Positions 52,978 through 61,837 of a stretch of DNA of 62,982 nt are shown piece after piece. This stretch comes from Candidatus Sumerlaeota bacterium. GTDB taxonomy: Bacteria; Bacillota; SLNR01. The notes beneath the pieces are model-generated. The model made no database searches. It saw only the letters and a list, made by a program, of their open reading frames with translations, and was not told where the DNA came from. The stretch's first letter is position 1, and each line of letters starts with the position of its first letter. Made by a program: the position numbers and the translations under genes. Location of the stretch: contig SLNR01000033.1 of assembly GCA_007132905.1 (NCBI GenBank), forward strand, positions 1 through 62,982, given 5' to 3'.

Positions 52978-54498
52978 ATGATTAGAAAAGGGACCGTAGC
53001 GATTCTGTTGGTAAGTTTGGCGGCTGCCGTGTTTTTTGCCGGCTGTGGCGGAGCACCTGTCGATGAGGCGAGAGAAGAAATTGTCATCGCCCAGGGCGTA
53101 GACGCCACAACCATGGATCCGCATATGCATGCGGAGACAACGACGACCAATGCGATCACAAACATGTATGATCGATTATTGGTGAGGGACCATGACATGG
53201 ATCTACAGCCGCAATTGGCTTTATCCGTGGAACCATTAGATGATCTGACATGGGAAGTGAAGCTTAGGGAGGGCATTGAGTTTCACAATGGGGAGCCTTT
53301 CAATGCTGAAACGGTAAAGTTCAACATTGAGCGGATTATTGATCCTGAGAACCAATCCCCACAGATAGCTGATTTGAATGCAGTGGAAAAGGTGGAAGTC
53401 ATTGATGAGTATACAGCTCACATCATCACCTATGAACCGTATCCTGTCATGGCTGGGCGTCTAAATCTGCCCATGGTGCCAAAAGATTATATCCTGGAAA
53501 ACGGGCAAGAATATTTTGCCCAAAATCCAATTGGGACAGGACCCTATGTATTTGTAAGTTGGACAAGAGACGAGTCCATCGTGTTTGAAGCGAACGAAGA
53601 TTATTGGCAGGGGGCTCCGGCCATCAAAAAAATCACCATTAAGCCCGTACCGGAGAGTTCTACCAGAATTGCTGAGCTTCAAACAGGAGCGGTTGATCTT
53701 ATTGTGAATGTACCGCCGCACCAGGCAGATGTCATTGATGCCGATCCTGTCACAAAAATAGAAACTGTTCCCAGCGGGCGGTTTATCTTTATATCTTTAA
53801 ACACACAGCGCGAAGGTATAATGCAGGACAAAAAGGTGCGCCAGGCTTTGAATCACGCCGTGGACATTGATACGATTATTGATACCGTGTTAGAGGGATA
53901 CGGCTATAAGTCGACCCAGCCCCTTACACCGTTGGACTTTGGCTATGATGATTCCATTGAAGGATATGAGTACAATCCGGAAAAAGCCAGAGATCTCCTA
54001 GCAGAAGCAGGCTATCCTGATGGAATTAGCATTGAACTTGGATCTCCGAGTGGTCGTTATGTAATGGACCGCGAGGTGGCTGAGGCGGTCGCAGGACAGC
54101 TTGCCGAAGTGGGAGTCGAGGCAGAGCTTAACGTCCAAGAATGGGGCGTCTATGTAGGAAAGGTCTTGGAAAAAGAAGCAGAAGAGGCTTATTTGATCGG
54201 TTGGGGCACAGCCCTCTTTGATTCCGATGCAACACTGTATCCCTGGTTTCGAACAGGCATGAGGTTTGCCACATACAGTGATTCCCAGGTAGATGAATAT
54301 CTTGACGAAGCCAGAACTGTCCTAGACGAAGAAGAAAGGGAAGATCTGTACCATCAAGCTTTAGAGATTATCATGGAAGATGCGCCCTTTATTCTTTTGT
54401 ATCAGCAGGAAGATCTTTACGGTCTGAGTGCTGATCTTCAGTGGGAGCCTCGCCCGGATGAACTGATTTTTGTATACGATATGGAATTTGGTGCTTAA
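52978..54498 (+). CDS. Peptide ABC transporter substrate-binding lipoprotein
   Basis: This is a family 5 extracellular solute-binding protein (OppA/DppA type) that captures di- or oligopeptides, or in some cases nickel or glutathione. A lipoprotein signal ends at Cys23 (FFAGCGG). Family blocks include ATTMDPHMHAE, LREGIEFHNGEPFNAETVKFNIER and DKKVRQALNHAVD, with AEAGYPDG further on. The length is 506 residues. The ATG at 52978 lies 6 nt after GAGGAGG; the ATG at 52972 is too close. Two ATPase genes follow, but the matching permeases are not adjacent. Confidence 0.93.
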   Translation: MIRKGTVAILLVSLAAAVFFAGCGGAPVDEAREEIVIAQGVDATTMDPHMHAETTTTNAITNMYDRLLVRDHDMDLQPQLALSVEPLDDLTWEVKLREGIEFHNGEPFNAETVKFNIERIIDPENQSPQIADLNAVEKVEVIDEYTAHIITYEPYPVMAGRLNLPMVPKDYILENGQEYFAQNPIGTGPYVFVSWTRDESIVFEANEDYWQGAPAIKKITIKPVPESSTRIAELQTGAVDLIVNVPPHQADVIDADPVTKIETVPSGRFIFISLNTQREGIMQDKKVRQALNHAVDIDTIIDTVLEGYGYKSTQPLTPLDFGYDDSIEGYEYNPEKARDLLAEAGYPDGISIELGSPSGRYVMDREVAEAVAGQLAEVGVEAELNVQEWGVYVGKVLEKEAEEAYLIGWGTALFDSDATLYPWFRTGMRFATYSDSQVDEYLDEARTVLDEEEREDLYHQALEIIMEDAPFILLYQQEDLYGLSADLQWEPRPDELIFVYDMEFGA

Positions 54499-54549
54499 AT
54501 AGAAGACAAAGGATTCTAATCGATACAAGAATACATAGTTAACAATATT

Positions 54550-54582
54550 AGCGGGGCGGGCTTTTTATCAGTCTGCCCCGCT
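54550..54582 (+). terminator. Hairpin between the binding-protein gene and oppD
   Basis: AGCGGGGC (54550-54557) pairs with GCCCCGCT (54575-54582) across a 17-nt loop that contains CTTTTT. No T run follows the stem, so it may act as a partial terminator or mRNA stabiliser after the binding-protein gene. Confidence 0.5.
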
Positions 54583-54619
54583 GAATACATCGAATGATCT
54601 TTTAAGAGAGGGATGTTTT

Positions 54620-55615
54620 ATGGAGGAGCGTCTTATTGAAGTACAGGGATTAAAAACGCATTTTTTCACCGAAGATGGTGTTGTCCCCGCATTGGATGGG
54701 GTAAGTTTTCACATTAACAAAGGTGAAACTATTGGTGTTGTTGGAGAGTCCGGTTGCGGTAAAAGTGTTACCGCTTTATCCATTATGAAATTAATCCCTC
54801 CGACCATAGGACGCATTGTACAAGGCGATATCCTTTTTAGTGGAGAGAGTTTATTGGAAAAAAGCGAAACACAGATGCGAAAAATCAGAGGAAACGACAT
54901 TTCGATGATTTTCCAAGAGCCAATGACATCTTTAAATCCCGTCTATACAGTGGGGGATCAGATTGCGGAAGCAGTTCAGCTGCATCAGCAATTTGATCGA
55001 AAAAAAGCGATGAAAAAGGCCGTCGAGATGCTGAGTTTAGTAGGGATTCCTCTGCCGGAGAAAAGGGTTAATGAGTATCCTCACCAACTTAGCGGCGGTA
55101 TGAGGCAGCGAGTGATGATAGCGATGGCCTTGTCCTGTAGTCCCAAGCTTCTGATTGCTGATGAACCGACAACGGCCCTTGATGTTACTATCCAAGCTCA
55201 GATACTGCAGCTGATGAAAGATCTAAAGAAAGATCTAAGCACTTCGATTATGCTGATTACCCATGACTTAGGTGTTGTTGCGGAGATGGCAGAGAGGGTA
55301 GCAGTGATGTATGCCGGGCGGATTGTAGAAGAGGGTGATGTCCGATCTATATTTAGAAAACCTCTGCACCCATATACCGAAGGGCTTTTAAAATCCATAC
55401 CGAATATTGACAAACAGAAACAGAGGCTGCATGTAATAGAAGGAATGGTCCCCAATCCAAAAAATGCCCCCTCGGGGTGTAGTTTCCATCCACGTTGTCC
55501 TTATGCAAAAGAAATTTGCCATCAAGAAGAGCCAAGGGTACAGATCATTGATACCAATAGAACAATAAGCTGCTGGCTTCATGATGAGGATAACAGGAAG
55601 GAGGCTGTCAGATGA
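54620..55615 (+). CDS. oppD: Peptide ABC transporter ATP-binding protein OppD/DppD
   Basis: This ATPase drives peptide import. Walker [14 protein letters not shown], the signature [15 protein letters not shown], Walker [14 protein letters not shown] and the switch His in LITHDLGV are present. The C-terminal oligopeptide/dipeptide transporter domain has the [14 protein letters not shown] cysteines that can hold an iron-sulfur cluster. The length is 331 residues. Its stop overlaps the oppF start (ATGA). Confidence 0.95.
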   Translation: MEERLIEVQGLKTHFFTEDGVVPALDGVSFHINKGETIGVVGESGCGKSVTALSIMKLIPPTIGRIVQGDILFSGESLLEKSETQMRKIRGNDISMIFQEPMTSLNPVYTVGDQIAEAVQLHQQFDRKKAMKKAVEMLSLVGIPLPEKRVNEYPHQLSGGMRQRVMIAMALSCSPKLLIADEPTTALDVTIQAQILQLMKDLKKDLSTSIMLITHDLGVVAEMAERVAVMYAGRIVEEGDVRSIFRKPLHPYTEGLLKSIPNIDKQKQRLHVIEGMVPNPKNAPSGCSFHPRCPYAKEICHQEEPRVQIIDTNRTISCWLHDEDNRKEAVR

Positions 55616-56577
55616 AGGCACCTGTATTGCAAGTTCAAAATCTAACGAAACATTTCCCTATTACAGGCGGATTATTCTCGAGGGTAACCGACCAAGTTAG
55701 AGCAGTGGACAATGTCAGCTTTGATTTGTATCAAGGCGAGACACTCGGCCTTGTCGGCGAAAGCGGCTGCGGTAAATCAACAACGGGACGTGTAATACTG
55801 CGTCTGCTGGAGGCGACCAGCGGAGAAGTTATATTTGAAGAGAAGAATATTTTTGATCTCAAAAGAGAAGAAATGCGCATGCTCAGACAAAAATTACAAA
55901 TTATTTTCCAAGATCCTTATGCTTCTCTAAACCCGAGGATGACCGTCGGGCAGACAATAGGAGAAGCTATGGAGATCCATTCAATTGCTACGGGGGTTTC
56001 TAAAAAAAATAGAACAAAAGAGCTTTTGGAAGTAGTAGGTCTGAATCCGGATTATTATGACCGCTACGCTCATGAATTTAGCGGGGGCCAGCGGCAGAGA
56101 ATAGGAATTGCCAGAGCTTTGGCGGTCAATCCCAGTGTCATCGTTTGCGATGAACCTGTTTCGGCTCTTGATGTCTCCATACAGTCGCAGGTGATTAACC
56201 TTTTGGAAGATTTACAAAAAGAATACGGCCTTACTTACCTGTTTATTGCTCATGACCTAAGTGTGGTCAAACACATAAGCGATAGGATTGCCGTGATGTA
56301 TTTGGGGAAAATTGTTGAGATCGGAGCAGGAAGCGATTTGTATAGCAATCCTCTGCACCCTTACACCAAGGCGCTATTGTCAGCTGTTCCCATTCCCGAT
56401 CCGGATGCGATGATAGATAGAATAGTGTTAGAAGGGGATGTCCCAAGCCCCATTAATCCTCCGGAAGGCTGTCGCTTTCATACAAGGTGTCCTTTTGCAG
56501 AAGAAATATGCTCACAAGAGGAGCCTGTTTTTAAAGAGCATAGAGAAGGGCATCAGGCTGCCTGCCACATCCTTTAG
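55612..56577 (+). CDS. oppF: Peptide ABC transporter ATP-binding protein OppF/DppF
   Basis: This is the second ATPase of the pair, with Walker [14 protein letters not shown], the signature [15 protein letters not shown] and Walker [13 protein letters not shown]. The C-terminal [14 protein letters not shown] again carries cysteines. The length is 321 residues, translationally coupled to oppD. A strong terminator lies about 110 nt downstream. Confidence 0.95.
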   Translation: MKAPVLQVQNLTKHFPITGGLFSRVTDQVRAVDNVSFDLYQGETLGLVGESGCGKSTTGRVILRLLEATSGEVIFEEKNIFDLKREEMRMLRQKLQIIFQDPYASLNPRMTVGQTIGEAMEIHSIATGVSKKNRTKELLEVVGLNPDYYDRYAHEFSGGQRQRIGIARALAVNPSVIVCDEPVSALDVSIQSQVINLLEDLQKEYGLTYLFIAHDLSVVKHISDRIAVMYLGKIVEIGAGSDLYSNPLHPYTKALLSAVPIPDPDAMIDRIVLEGDVPSPINPPEGCRFHTRCPFAEEICSQEEPVFKEHREGHQAACHIL

Positions 56578-56684
56578 AAGATTAATAATTAGCAAAATAT
56601 CGAAACTAGCGCTGCGTGAGTTTAGAACTTGAAGGTGTTGTAAGGCGAGTATAAGTTTTAGAAAATGATTTGGTTTATATTTTT

Positions 56685-56728
56685 CCTTAAAAAAGCCATG
56701 GAGGTTATCTCCGTGGCTTTTTTTAAGG
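56685..56728. terminator. Long intrinsic terminator after oppF
   Basis: A nearly perfect stem (CCTTAAAAAAGCCATGGAG with its complement, one extra T and one T-G pair) has a 5-nt GTTAT loop and contains T and A runs on its two sides, so it may work in both directions. Confidence 0.92.
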
Positions 56729-56888
56729 AAGTTATCAATTTAGACAATAAATCAAAATTTCTTTTAAGACTCTCAGAGGCAAGAAAAATACCGTTGCAAG
56801 CTAGAAAAAAGAGATTTCAGAAAGCATTTCAACATGGGATTATAAGCGAAAAGATCTACAAATCAATAGTCATAAAAGAGCGATTTAA
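56729..56888. other. Non-coding stretch before gatC
   Basis: No gene with a credible start is found between the terminator and the gatC promoter. One frame stays open for about 55 codons and is rich in Lys and Arg, but it begins inside the terminator hairpin; it could be a gene remnant. Confidence 0.5.
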
Positions 56889-56917
56889 TTGCATACCGTG
56901 ATCCGTAATGCTATAAT
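56889..56917 (+). promoter_or_regulatory. Promoter of gatCAB
   Basis: TTGCAT (56889-56894) and a perfect TATAAT (56912-56917) are 17 nt apart, 57 nt before gatC. Confidence 0.75.
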
Positions 56918-56973
56918 TACAAGATAGAGTTTTCTAAAAACGGTTCATCGTAATAGAGAAAAGGGGTGAGGTC

Positions 56974-57258
56974 GTGAAAATAAGCAGAGAAGAGGTCGAG
57001 CATGTAGCTTTGTTGGCCCGCTTGGCAATTAGCTCAGAAGAAAAGGATATGTTTACCGAGCAGCTAAATGTGATCCTTGAATATGTAGATCAGTTGAATG
57101 AATTAGATACAACTGATGTAAAGCCTACTTCCCATGTGATCCCAGTGAAAAATGTTATGCGTGAAGATCAAGTTGAAACACACTTAACTCAAGAAGAGGC
57201 TTTGAAGAATGCTCCTGAAAAAGAAGAAGGCTATATAAAGGTTCCACGAATTGTTTAG
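56974..57258 (+). CDS. gatC: Asp-tRNA(Asn)/Glu-tRNA(Gln) amidotransferase subunit C
   Basis: GatC is a small subunit that wraps around and stabilises GatA in the tRNA-dependent amidotransferase. The 94-residue protein has EVEHVALLARLAISSEEK at the N-terminus and the C-terminal KVPRIV tail typical of GatC. Start GTG 56974 after GGGGTGAGG. gatA follows. Confidence 0.95.
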   Translation: MKISREEVEHVALLARLAISSEEKDMFTEQLNVILEYVDQLNELDTTDVKPTSHVIPVKNVMREDQVETHLTQEEALKNAPEKEEGYIKVPRIV

Positions 57259-57288
57259 GAAATAGACGCGTGAACGGGAGTGGTTTAT

Positions 57289-58770
57289 TTGAAAATTCAT
57301 GAAATGACAGCTCATGAACTTCACAATATGTTGAAAACCAAAGAGATTAGTGCAAAAGAAATCACAACAGAGATATTTAGTCATGTCCATCAAGTGGAAG
57401 ATAGAATGAAATCCTATATTACATTAACTGAGGAGAAAGCCTATGCAGCGGCTGACATCGTTGATAAGAAAATAGCCGGCAATGAAGAGATTTCTCCTTT
57501 AGCGGGCATACCAGCGGCGATTAAAGATGTTTTAAGTACAAAAGGAATCGATACCACCTGTGCTTCCAAGATGCTTGATGGATATGTACCTCCTTATGAT
57601 GCAGCGGTTATAGAGAAGCTTTATAAAAACGATATGGTAATGGTCGGAAAAACAAACTGTGATGAATTTGCGATGGGCTCATCTACAGAAAACTCAAGTT
57701 ATTTTCCCACTAGAAATCCTTGGAATACCGATATGGTTCCGGGAGGGTCTAGTGGGGGTTCGGCTGCTTCGGTAGCGGCGGGACAGGCAGTTTATTCACT
57801 TGGCACGGATACGGGAGGTTCTGTTCGGCAGCCGGCTTCTTTTTGCGGGGTGGTCGGACTAAAACCGACTTACGGCCGAGTATCGAGAAACGGCTTGGTG
57901 GCCCTTGCTTCCTCTCTGGATCAAATTGGTCCTTTTACTAAAGATATAAGGGATTGTGCAATTGTGATGAATGCGATTGCGGGTTATGACAAGAAGGATT
58001 CAACATCCATTTCCAGACCGGTCCCTGATTATACAGAAGCCTTAAAAAAAGATATTAAGGGGCTGAAGATTGGTGTTCCGAAAGAATATTTTGCCGAAGG
58101 GATCCAATCTGAAGTGCGTGACGCCATAGAAACGTCTTTGCAGAAATTGGAAGAACTAGGTGCGATAGTTGAAGAGACATCATTGCCCCATTCAAAGTAT
58201 GCGCTAGCCGTGTACTATCTCATTCAGCCTTCGGAGTGTTCATCGAATTTAGCCAAATTTGACGGGGTTCGTTATGGTTATCGAGACAAGTCAGCTGAAA
58301 ATCTAATCGATATGTATATGAAAACCCGAAGCGAAGGGTTTGGAAAAGAAGTGAAAAGGCGTATTATGCTTGGAACTTATGCATTAAGTTCCGGCTACTA
58401 TGATGCTTATTACTTAAAGGCTTTAAAAGTCCGTACTTTGATTTTGCAGGACTTTGAAAAGGCATTTGGCGAATATGATGTTCTGGTGGCGCCGACCAGC
58501 CCGACAGTGGCGTTTCCGTTTGGCGAGAAAACAGAAAATCCACTACAGATGTATCTATCGGATATCTGTACCATTCCTATCAATTTAGCAGGCATACCTG
58601 GTCTATCAATACCTTGCGGATTTAGTGATGGTCTGCCTATAGGTCTTCAGATCTTGGGAGAACCTTTTAGCGAAGAGAAGCTACTGCAGGTAGGTTATGC
58701 TTTTGAAAAGAATAGCGAGTTTCATTTAGCCAGGCCCTCTTTTGTGGAAGGTGGTGTTGAGGGTGAATGA
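57289..58770 (+). CDS. gatA: Asp-tRNA(Asn)/Glu-tRNA(Gln) amidotransferase subunit A
   Basis: GatA hydrolyses glutamine and passes ammonia to GatB. The Ser-cisSer-Lys triad of the amidase signature family is present: Lys in AAIKDVLST, then [14 protein letters not shown] and [13 protein letters not shown]. The TTG at 57289 is chosen because GGGAG (57276-57280) is 8 nt upstream and the protein then begins [11 protein letters not shown]; the GTG at 57280 overlaps that site. The length is 493 residues. Confidence 0.96.
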   Translation: MKIHEMTAHELHNMLKTKEISAKEITTEIFSHVHQVEDRMKSYITLTEEKAYAAADIVDKKIAGNEEISPLAGIPAAIKDVLSTKGIDTTCASKMLDGYVPPYDAAVIEKLYKNDMVMVGKTNCDEFAMGSSTENSSYFPTRNPWNTDMVPGGSSGGSAASVAAGQAVYSLGTDTGGSVRQPASFCGVVGLKPTYGRVSRNGLVALASSLDQIGPFTKDIRDCAIVMNAIAGYDKKDSTSISRPVPDYTEALKKDIKGLKIGVPKEYFAEGIQSEVRDAIETSLQKLEELGAIVEETSLPHSKYALAVYYLIQPSECSSNLAKFDGVRYGYRDKSAENLIDMYMKTRSEGFGKEVKRRIMLGTYALSSGYYDAYYLKALKVRTLILQDFEKAFGEYDVLVAPTSPTVAFPFGEKTENPLQMYLSDICTIPINLAGIPGLSIPCGFSDGLPIGLQILGEPFSEEKLLQVGYAFEKNSEFHLARPSFVEGGVEGE

Positions 58771-60211
58771 ACAGTACGAATCGGTGATTGGTTTGGAAGT
58801 CCATGTAGAAATGAAGACCAATAGCAAAATGTTCTGCGCCTGCAGTGCCGAATTTGGTGCCGAACCCAATACGAATGTTTGTCCTGTTTGCCTGGGACTT
58901 CCCGGGGCTTTGCCTGTTCTTAACAAGAAGGCGGTGGATTTTGCTATACAGACAGCTATCGCATTACAATGTCGTGTTGCTCCCAGCAGTCAATTTGCCA
59001 GGAAAAACTATTTTTATCCTGATTTAGCGAAAGGCTATCAAATATCTCAATATGATTTGCCTCTAGCGAAGAACGGGTTGTTATCGATTGCTACCGATGA
59101 AGAAGATCATGATATACGAATCAACAGGGTCCATTTAGAAGAAGATGCCGGTAAATTGATTCATATCGGGACGATATCAACATCGCCTTATTCAATGGTG
59201 GATTATAATCGATCAGGCGTTCCTCTTATGGAAATTGTCTCCGAACCGGACATCAGAACAGCCGAACAGGCTAGAGCTTACCTTGAAAAACTAAAGGCTG
59301 TTCTGCAATTTATCGGAGTCTCAGACTGCAAGATGGAGGAAGGATCGCTTCGCTGTGATGCGAATATTTCCATACGGAAAATAGGATCGAGTGAGTTTGG
59401 AACAAAAGCCGAGATTAAGAATCTAAATTCGTTTCGATCTGTGGCCAAGAGTATTGAATACGAAGCCGATAGACAATACGAACTACTGGAAAAGGGGACG
59501 GCCCTTGAACAGGAAACCAGGACATGGGATGAAACAAAAGAAGTCACAATGACACTGCGAAGTAAAGAAGAAGCCCATGATTATCGTTATTTCCCGGATC
59601 CGGATCTTGTAGCGATTGAAGTAGATGAAAGCTGGATTAAAGGTTTGGAAAGCAAGCTTCCGGAACTGCCGGCTGCCAGGCAGAAAAGATTCATGGAGAA
59701 ATATGGCTTGGGCCGGTATGATGCTAAAATGCTAACAGCACACCCTCAAACAGGAGTCTTTTTCGACGAAGTGATGAAGCAGTACTCAAATGGCAAAGCC
59801 GTCAGCAATTGGATTGTGGGTGATCTTATGCGCTGTTTGAATGAAGCTGGATTGGGATGGGAAGAAAATCCTTTAAAGCCTGAACAGTTGGCAGGCATGC
59901 TGAAAATGCTTGATGAAGGCGTGATAAGCGGGAAAATAGCTAAAACAGTTTTTCTGGACATGTTTGAATCAGGGAAAAACGCCGAAGATATCATTGAAGC
60001 CAAAGGGCTTAAACAAATCTCTGATAAATCGGTGCTTGAGGAAATCGTGGAGACAGTAGTTGAAGAGAATCCAAAAACAGTGGCAGATGTGAAAAGTGGG
60101 AAGACAAAAGCAGCACAATATCTGGTGGGTCAAGTTATGAAAGTGACCAAAGGGAAAGCCAATCCAGGGTTAGTGAAGGAACTTATAGAAAAAGAACTTG
60201 AAAATAAGTAA
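58763..60211 (+). CDS. gatB: Asp-tRNA(Asn)/Glu-tRNA(Gln) amidotransferase subunit B
   Basis: GatB activates Glu-tRNA(Gln) or Asp-tRNA(Asn) by phosphorylation and transfers ammonia to it. Blocks include [10 protein letters not shown], the zinc-site cysteines in FCACSAEFG and [48 protein letters not shown] and the tRNA-binding C-terminal YqeY-like tail. The length is 482 residues from the GTG at 58763. It overlaps the end of gatA by 8 nt. Confidence 0.96.
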   Translation: MNEQYESVIGLEVHVEMKTNSKMFCACSAEFGAEPNTNVCPVCLGLPGALPVLNKKAVDFAIQTAIALQCRVAPSSQFARKNYFYPDLAKGYQISQYDLPLAKNGLLSIATDEEDHDIRINRVHLEEDAGKLIHIGTISTSPYSMVDYNRSGVPLMEIVSEPDIRTAEQARAYLEKLKAVLQFIGVSDCKMEEGSLRCDANISIRKIGSSEFGTKAEIKNLNSFRSVAKSIEYEADRQYELLEKGTALEQETRTWDETKEVTMTLRSKEEAHDYRYFPDPDLVAIEVDESWIKGLESKLPELPAARQKRFMEKYGLGRYDAKMLTAHPQTGVFFDEVMKQYSNGKAVSNWIVGDLMRCLNEAGLGWEENPLKPEQLAGMLKMLDEGVISGKIAKTVFLDMFESGKNAEDIIEAKGLKQISDKSVLEEIVETVVEENPKTVADVKSGKTKAAQYLVGQVMKVTKGKANPGLVKELIEKELENK

Positions 60212-60257
60212 AAAAAATTTCAAAAAAAGAAGGATATAGAAAAAAGATGTAGAATAG

Positions 60258-60286
60258 TTGACGCTTATATAATGATTTTGTATAAT
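60258..60286 (+). promoter_or_regulatory. Promoter of the tandem riboswitch-oppBC transcript
   Basis: TTGACG (60258-60263) and a perfect TATAAT (60281-60286) are 17 nt apart. The transcript should start near 60293, just before the ykkC aptamer. Confidence 0.8.
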
Positions 60287-60297
60287 ATAAAAAGGAA

Positions 60298-60396
60298 GTG
60301 TGCCTAGGGTTCCGTAGCTTAGCTGGTCAGGTCCGAGCGGCACAAGGTACTGCTAAAGTGTAGTACCACACCGTGGGTAGAAAAGACCCAAGCGGA
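60298..60396 (+). ncRNA. ykkC-family riboswitch, probably the ppGpp subtype
   Basis: The conserved ykkC core is present in order: CTAGGGTTCCG (60304-60314), TGGTCAGGTCCGAG, a variable hairpin (GGTACT with AGTACC at 60345-60366), then ACACCG and GTGGGTAGAAAAGACCC. GTGTG at the 5' end can pair with CACAC at 60367-60371. ykkC RNAs divide into guanidine, ppGpp, PRPP and nucleotide-sensing types that differ in few bases. No guanidine genes or purine biosynthesis genes follow; the downstream T-box and peptide permease favour ppGpp, which is known to control amino-acid synthesis and transport genes. The subtype is an inference. Confidence 0.8.
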
Positions 60397-60439
60397 AAGT
60401 TCCTCTCTTTCATGAGTCGGATATCTGCTTGGGTTTTTT
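60385..60439 (+). terminator. Riboswitch-controlled terminator of the ykkC element
   Basis: ACCCAAGC (60386-60393) pairs with GCTTGGGT (60427-60434) and a run of six T follows. The 5' strand GACCC is also the 3' strand of the aptamer helix with GGGT at 60374-60378, so aptamer formation should block the terminator and make this an ON switch. The 33-nt loop contains a small GAAAG/CTTTC hairpin. Confidence 0.85.
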
Positions 60440-60454
60440 GTAAAAAAATAACAA

Positions 60455-60732
60455 AAAGCAATGATGGGAATTAGTACAGGATGTTTTGCTGCCACAGAGA
60501 GCCGTGCTGCTGAGAGACGGTCGGCAATTATTTTGGAATCTCCTCCCAAAGCTGCGTACTGAAGGCATTCATTTGCTATTAGGTTTCGCCGGTTAACACA
60601 GGCTACCGTTATCCAGCCGGGGTATCGCTTCTGTTATAGGAAGCCGTACTTGAATGAAACTGCGTTGCAGTCAAGGGTGGTACAGCGGGATAGACTCCCG
60701 TCCCTGGAGAAATTCAAGGATGGGGGTTTTTA
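60455..60732 (+). ncRNA. T-box leader, probably tRNA-Leu responsive
   Basis: Stem I has the AGTA/GAA loop-E motif: AGTA at 60473-60476 faces GAA at 60536-60538, with GGGA/TCCC helices below. AGAGAGCCG and GCTGAGAGACGG match the conserved upper stem I. Counting one base after GAA, the specifier is CUC (60540-60542), a Leu codon. The T-box AAGGGTGGTACAGCGG is at 60673-60688; its UGGU should pair with ACCA of a tRNA with discriminator A, as in tRNA-Leu and unlike tRNA-Ser. The antiterminator AGGG/CCCT and GCGG/CCGT competes with the terminator CTCCCGTCC/GGATGGGGG (60695-60726), followed by T5. Confidence 0.93.
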
Positions 60733-60906
60733 CTTACTTAAGATAGCAATTTGAGGGGGTGGTTTAATTACCTTATTGGCCTTGGGAACAAAGATAAGCC
60801 GGCAGGAAAGATAATGACCGGCGCAAGAATGACATGGGGATTGACTCAGGAAAAGGGAGTGCAGAGATGTTGAAGGACATAATGATAAGAAAGGCAGGTG
60901 GTTACC

Positions 60907-61824
60907 TTGACGAAGTATATTGTACGTAGACTTCAGCAGTCCGTGCTGGTCATTTTTGGAGTTTCGTTGGTGGTTTTCTTTATCATGCATATGACGGGTG
61001 ACCCTGCCACTCTTATGCTACCTTTGGATGCCACAGCCGAGGAAGTTTATCAGTTTAAGGAATCTTTGGGGTTAAATGATCCTCTTCCTACCCAGTATTT
61101 TCGTTTTCTCGGCGGAGCCGTGCAGGGTGATTTCGGGAACTCACTTCGACATAATTCTCCGGCTCTGCCGTTGGTGATGGAACGCCTTCCGGCAACATTT
61201 CAGCTGACATTTTTGGCTATGGCTATTGCTGTTTTCATCGCGATACCCATTGGGGTTATTTCAGCCACCAGGCGGTATTCCATTTTTGACTATGTGGGAA
61301 CCGTAGGTGGTCTTCTGGGCCAATCGATGCCGGTCTTTTGGCTGGGTATAATGTTAATTTTGCTTTTCGGTGTTCAACTTCAGGTATTGCCGACTTCCGG
61401 TAGAGGAACTTTTGCACATTTAATACTGCCGGCCATCACTCTGGGAACTTATTCCACAGCCACCATCATGAGGCTTTTACGATCAGGGATGGTAGAAGTA
61501 TTAAAGCAGGATTATATAAAAACAGCCCAATCGAAGGGTCTTTCGGAGAAAGTTGTCATTTATAAGCATGCACTCAAGAATGCTCTTATTCCTGTAGCGA
61601 CAGTTATTGGACTCCAGTTCGGGGCTTTGCTCGGCGGAGCCGTGATCACAGAGACAATTTTTGCTTGGCCCGGTGTCGGGCGGCTTGCGATCCAAGCCAT
61701 TAACAATCGGGATCTTCCCTTAGTCCAGTCTATTGTCTTTATTATGGCTTCATCGATTGTTTTAATCAATTTGCTGACGGACGTGGCTTATACCTATCTA
61801 GATCCAAGAATACGATATGATTAG
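60907..61824 (+). CDS. oppB: Peptide ABC transporter permease OppB/DppB
   Basis: This permease subunit has about six membrane helices and the EAA-loop near the C-terminal third (QSKGLSEKVVIYKHALKNA region). The N-terminal YIVRRLQQSVLVIFGVSL and the C-terminal VAYTYLDPRIRY are typical of OppB/DppB. The TTG at 60907 follows AGGTGG by 5 nt; the GTG at 60898 lies too close to its site. Its transcription should depend on both upstream riboswitches. The 170 nt between T-box and start hold no other clear element. It may serve oppADF, 4.3 kb upstream. Confidence 0.93.
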   Translation: MTKYIVRRLQQSVLVIFGVSLVVFFIMHMTGDPATLMLPLDATAEEVYQFKESLGLNDPLPTQYFRFLGGAVQGDFGNSLRHNSPALPLVMERLPATFQLTFLAMAIAVFIAIPIGVISATRRYSIFDYVGTVGGLLGQSMPVFWLGIMLILLFGVQLQVLPTSGRGTFAHLILPAITLGTYSTATIMRLLRSGMVEVLKQDYIKTAQSKGLSEKVVIYKHALKNALIPVATVIGLQFGALLGGAVITETIFAWPGVGRLAIQAINNRDLPLVQSIVFIMASSIVLINLLTDVAYTYLDPRIRYD

Positions 61825-61837
61825 GAGGTGGTGAAAA

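Noticed and set aside
56665-56901. A 78-codon frame after oppF
   Set aside because: Its first 20 codons lie in and around the oppF terminator hairpin, it lacks a ribosome binding site, and the protein is not recognisable. It could at most be a gene remnant.
60309-60345. Resemblance to 4.5S/SRP RNA (CTGGTCAGGTCCG) or to the D-arm of a tRNA
   Set aside because: The SRP GGAA tetraloop and flanking GGAAGCAGC are missing, and no tRNA acceptor or T-arm can be formed. The flanking CTAGGGTTCCG and AGAAAAGACCC fit the ykkC core instead.
60867-60929. A 20-codon frame overlapping the start of oppB, as a possible leader peptide
   Set aside because: The codons show no run of a regulatory amino acid, and the region already has two full riboswitches. 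Coding is not supported.
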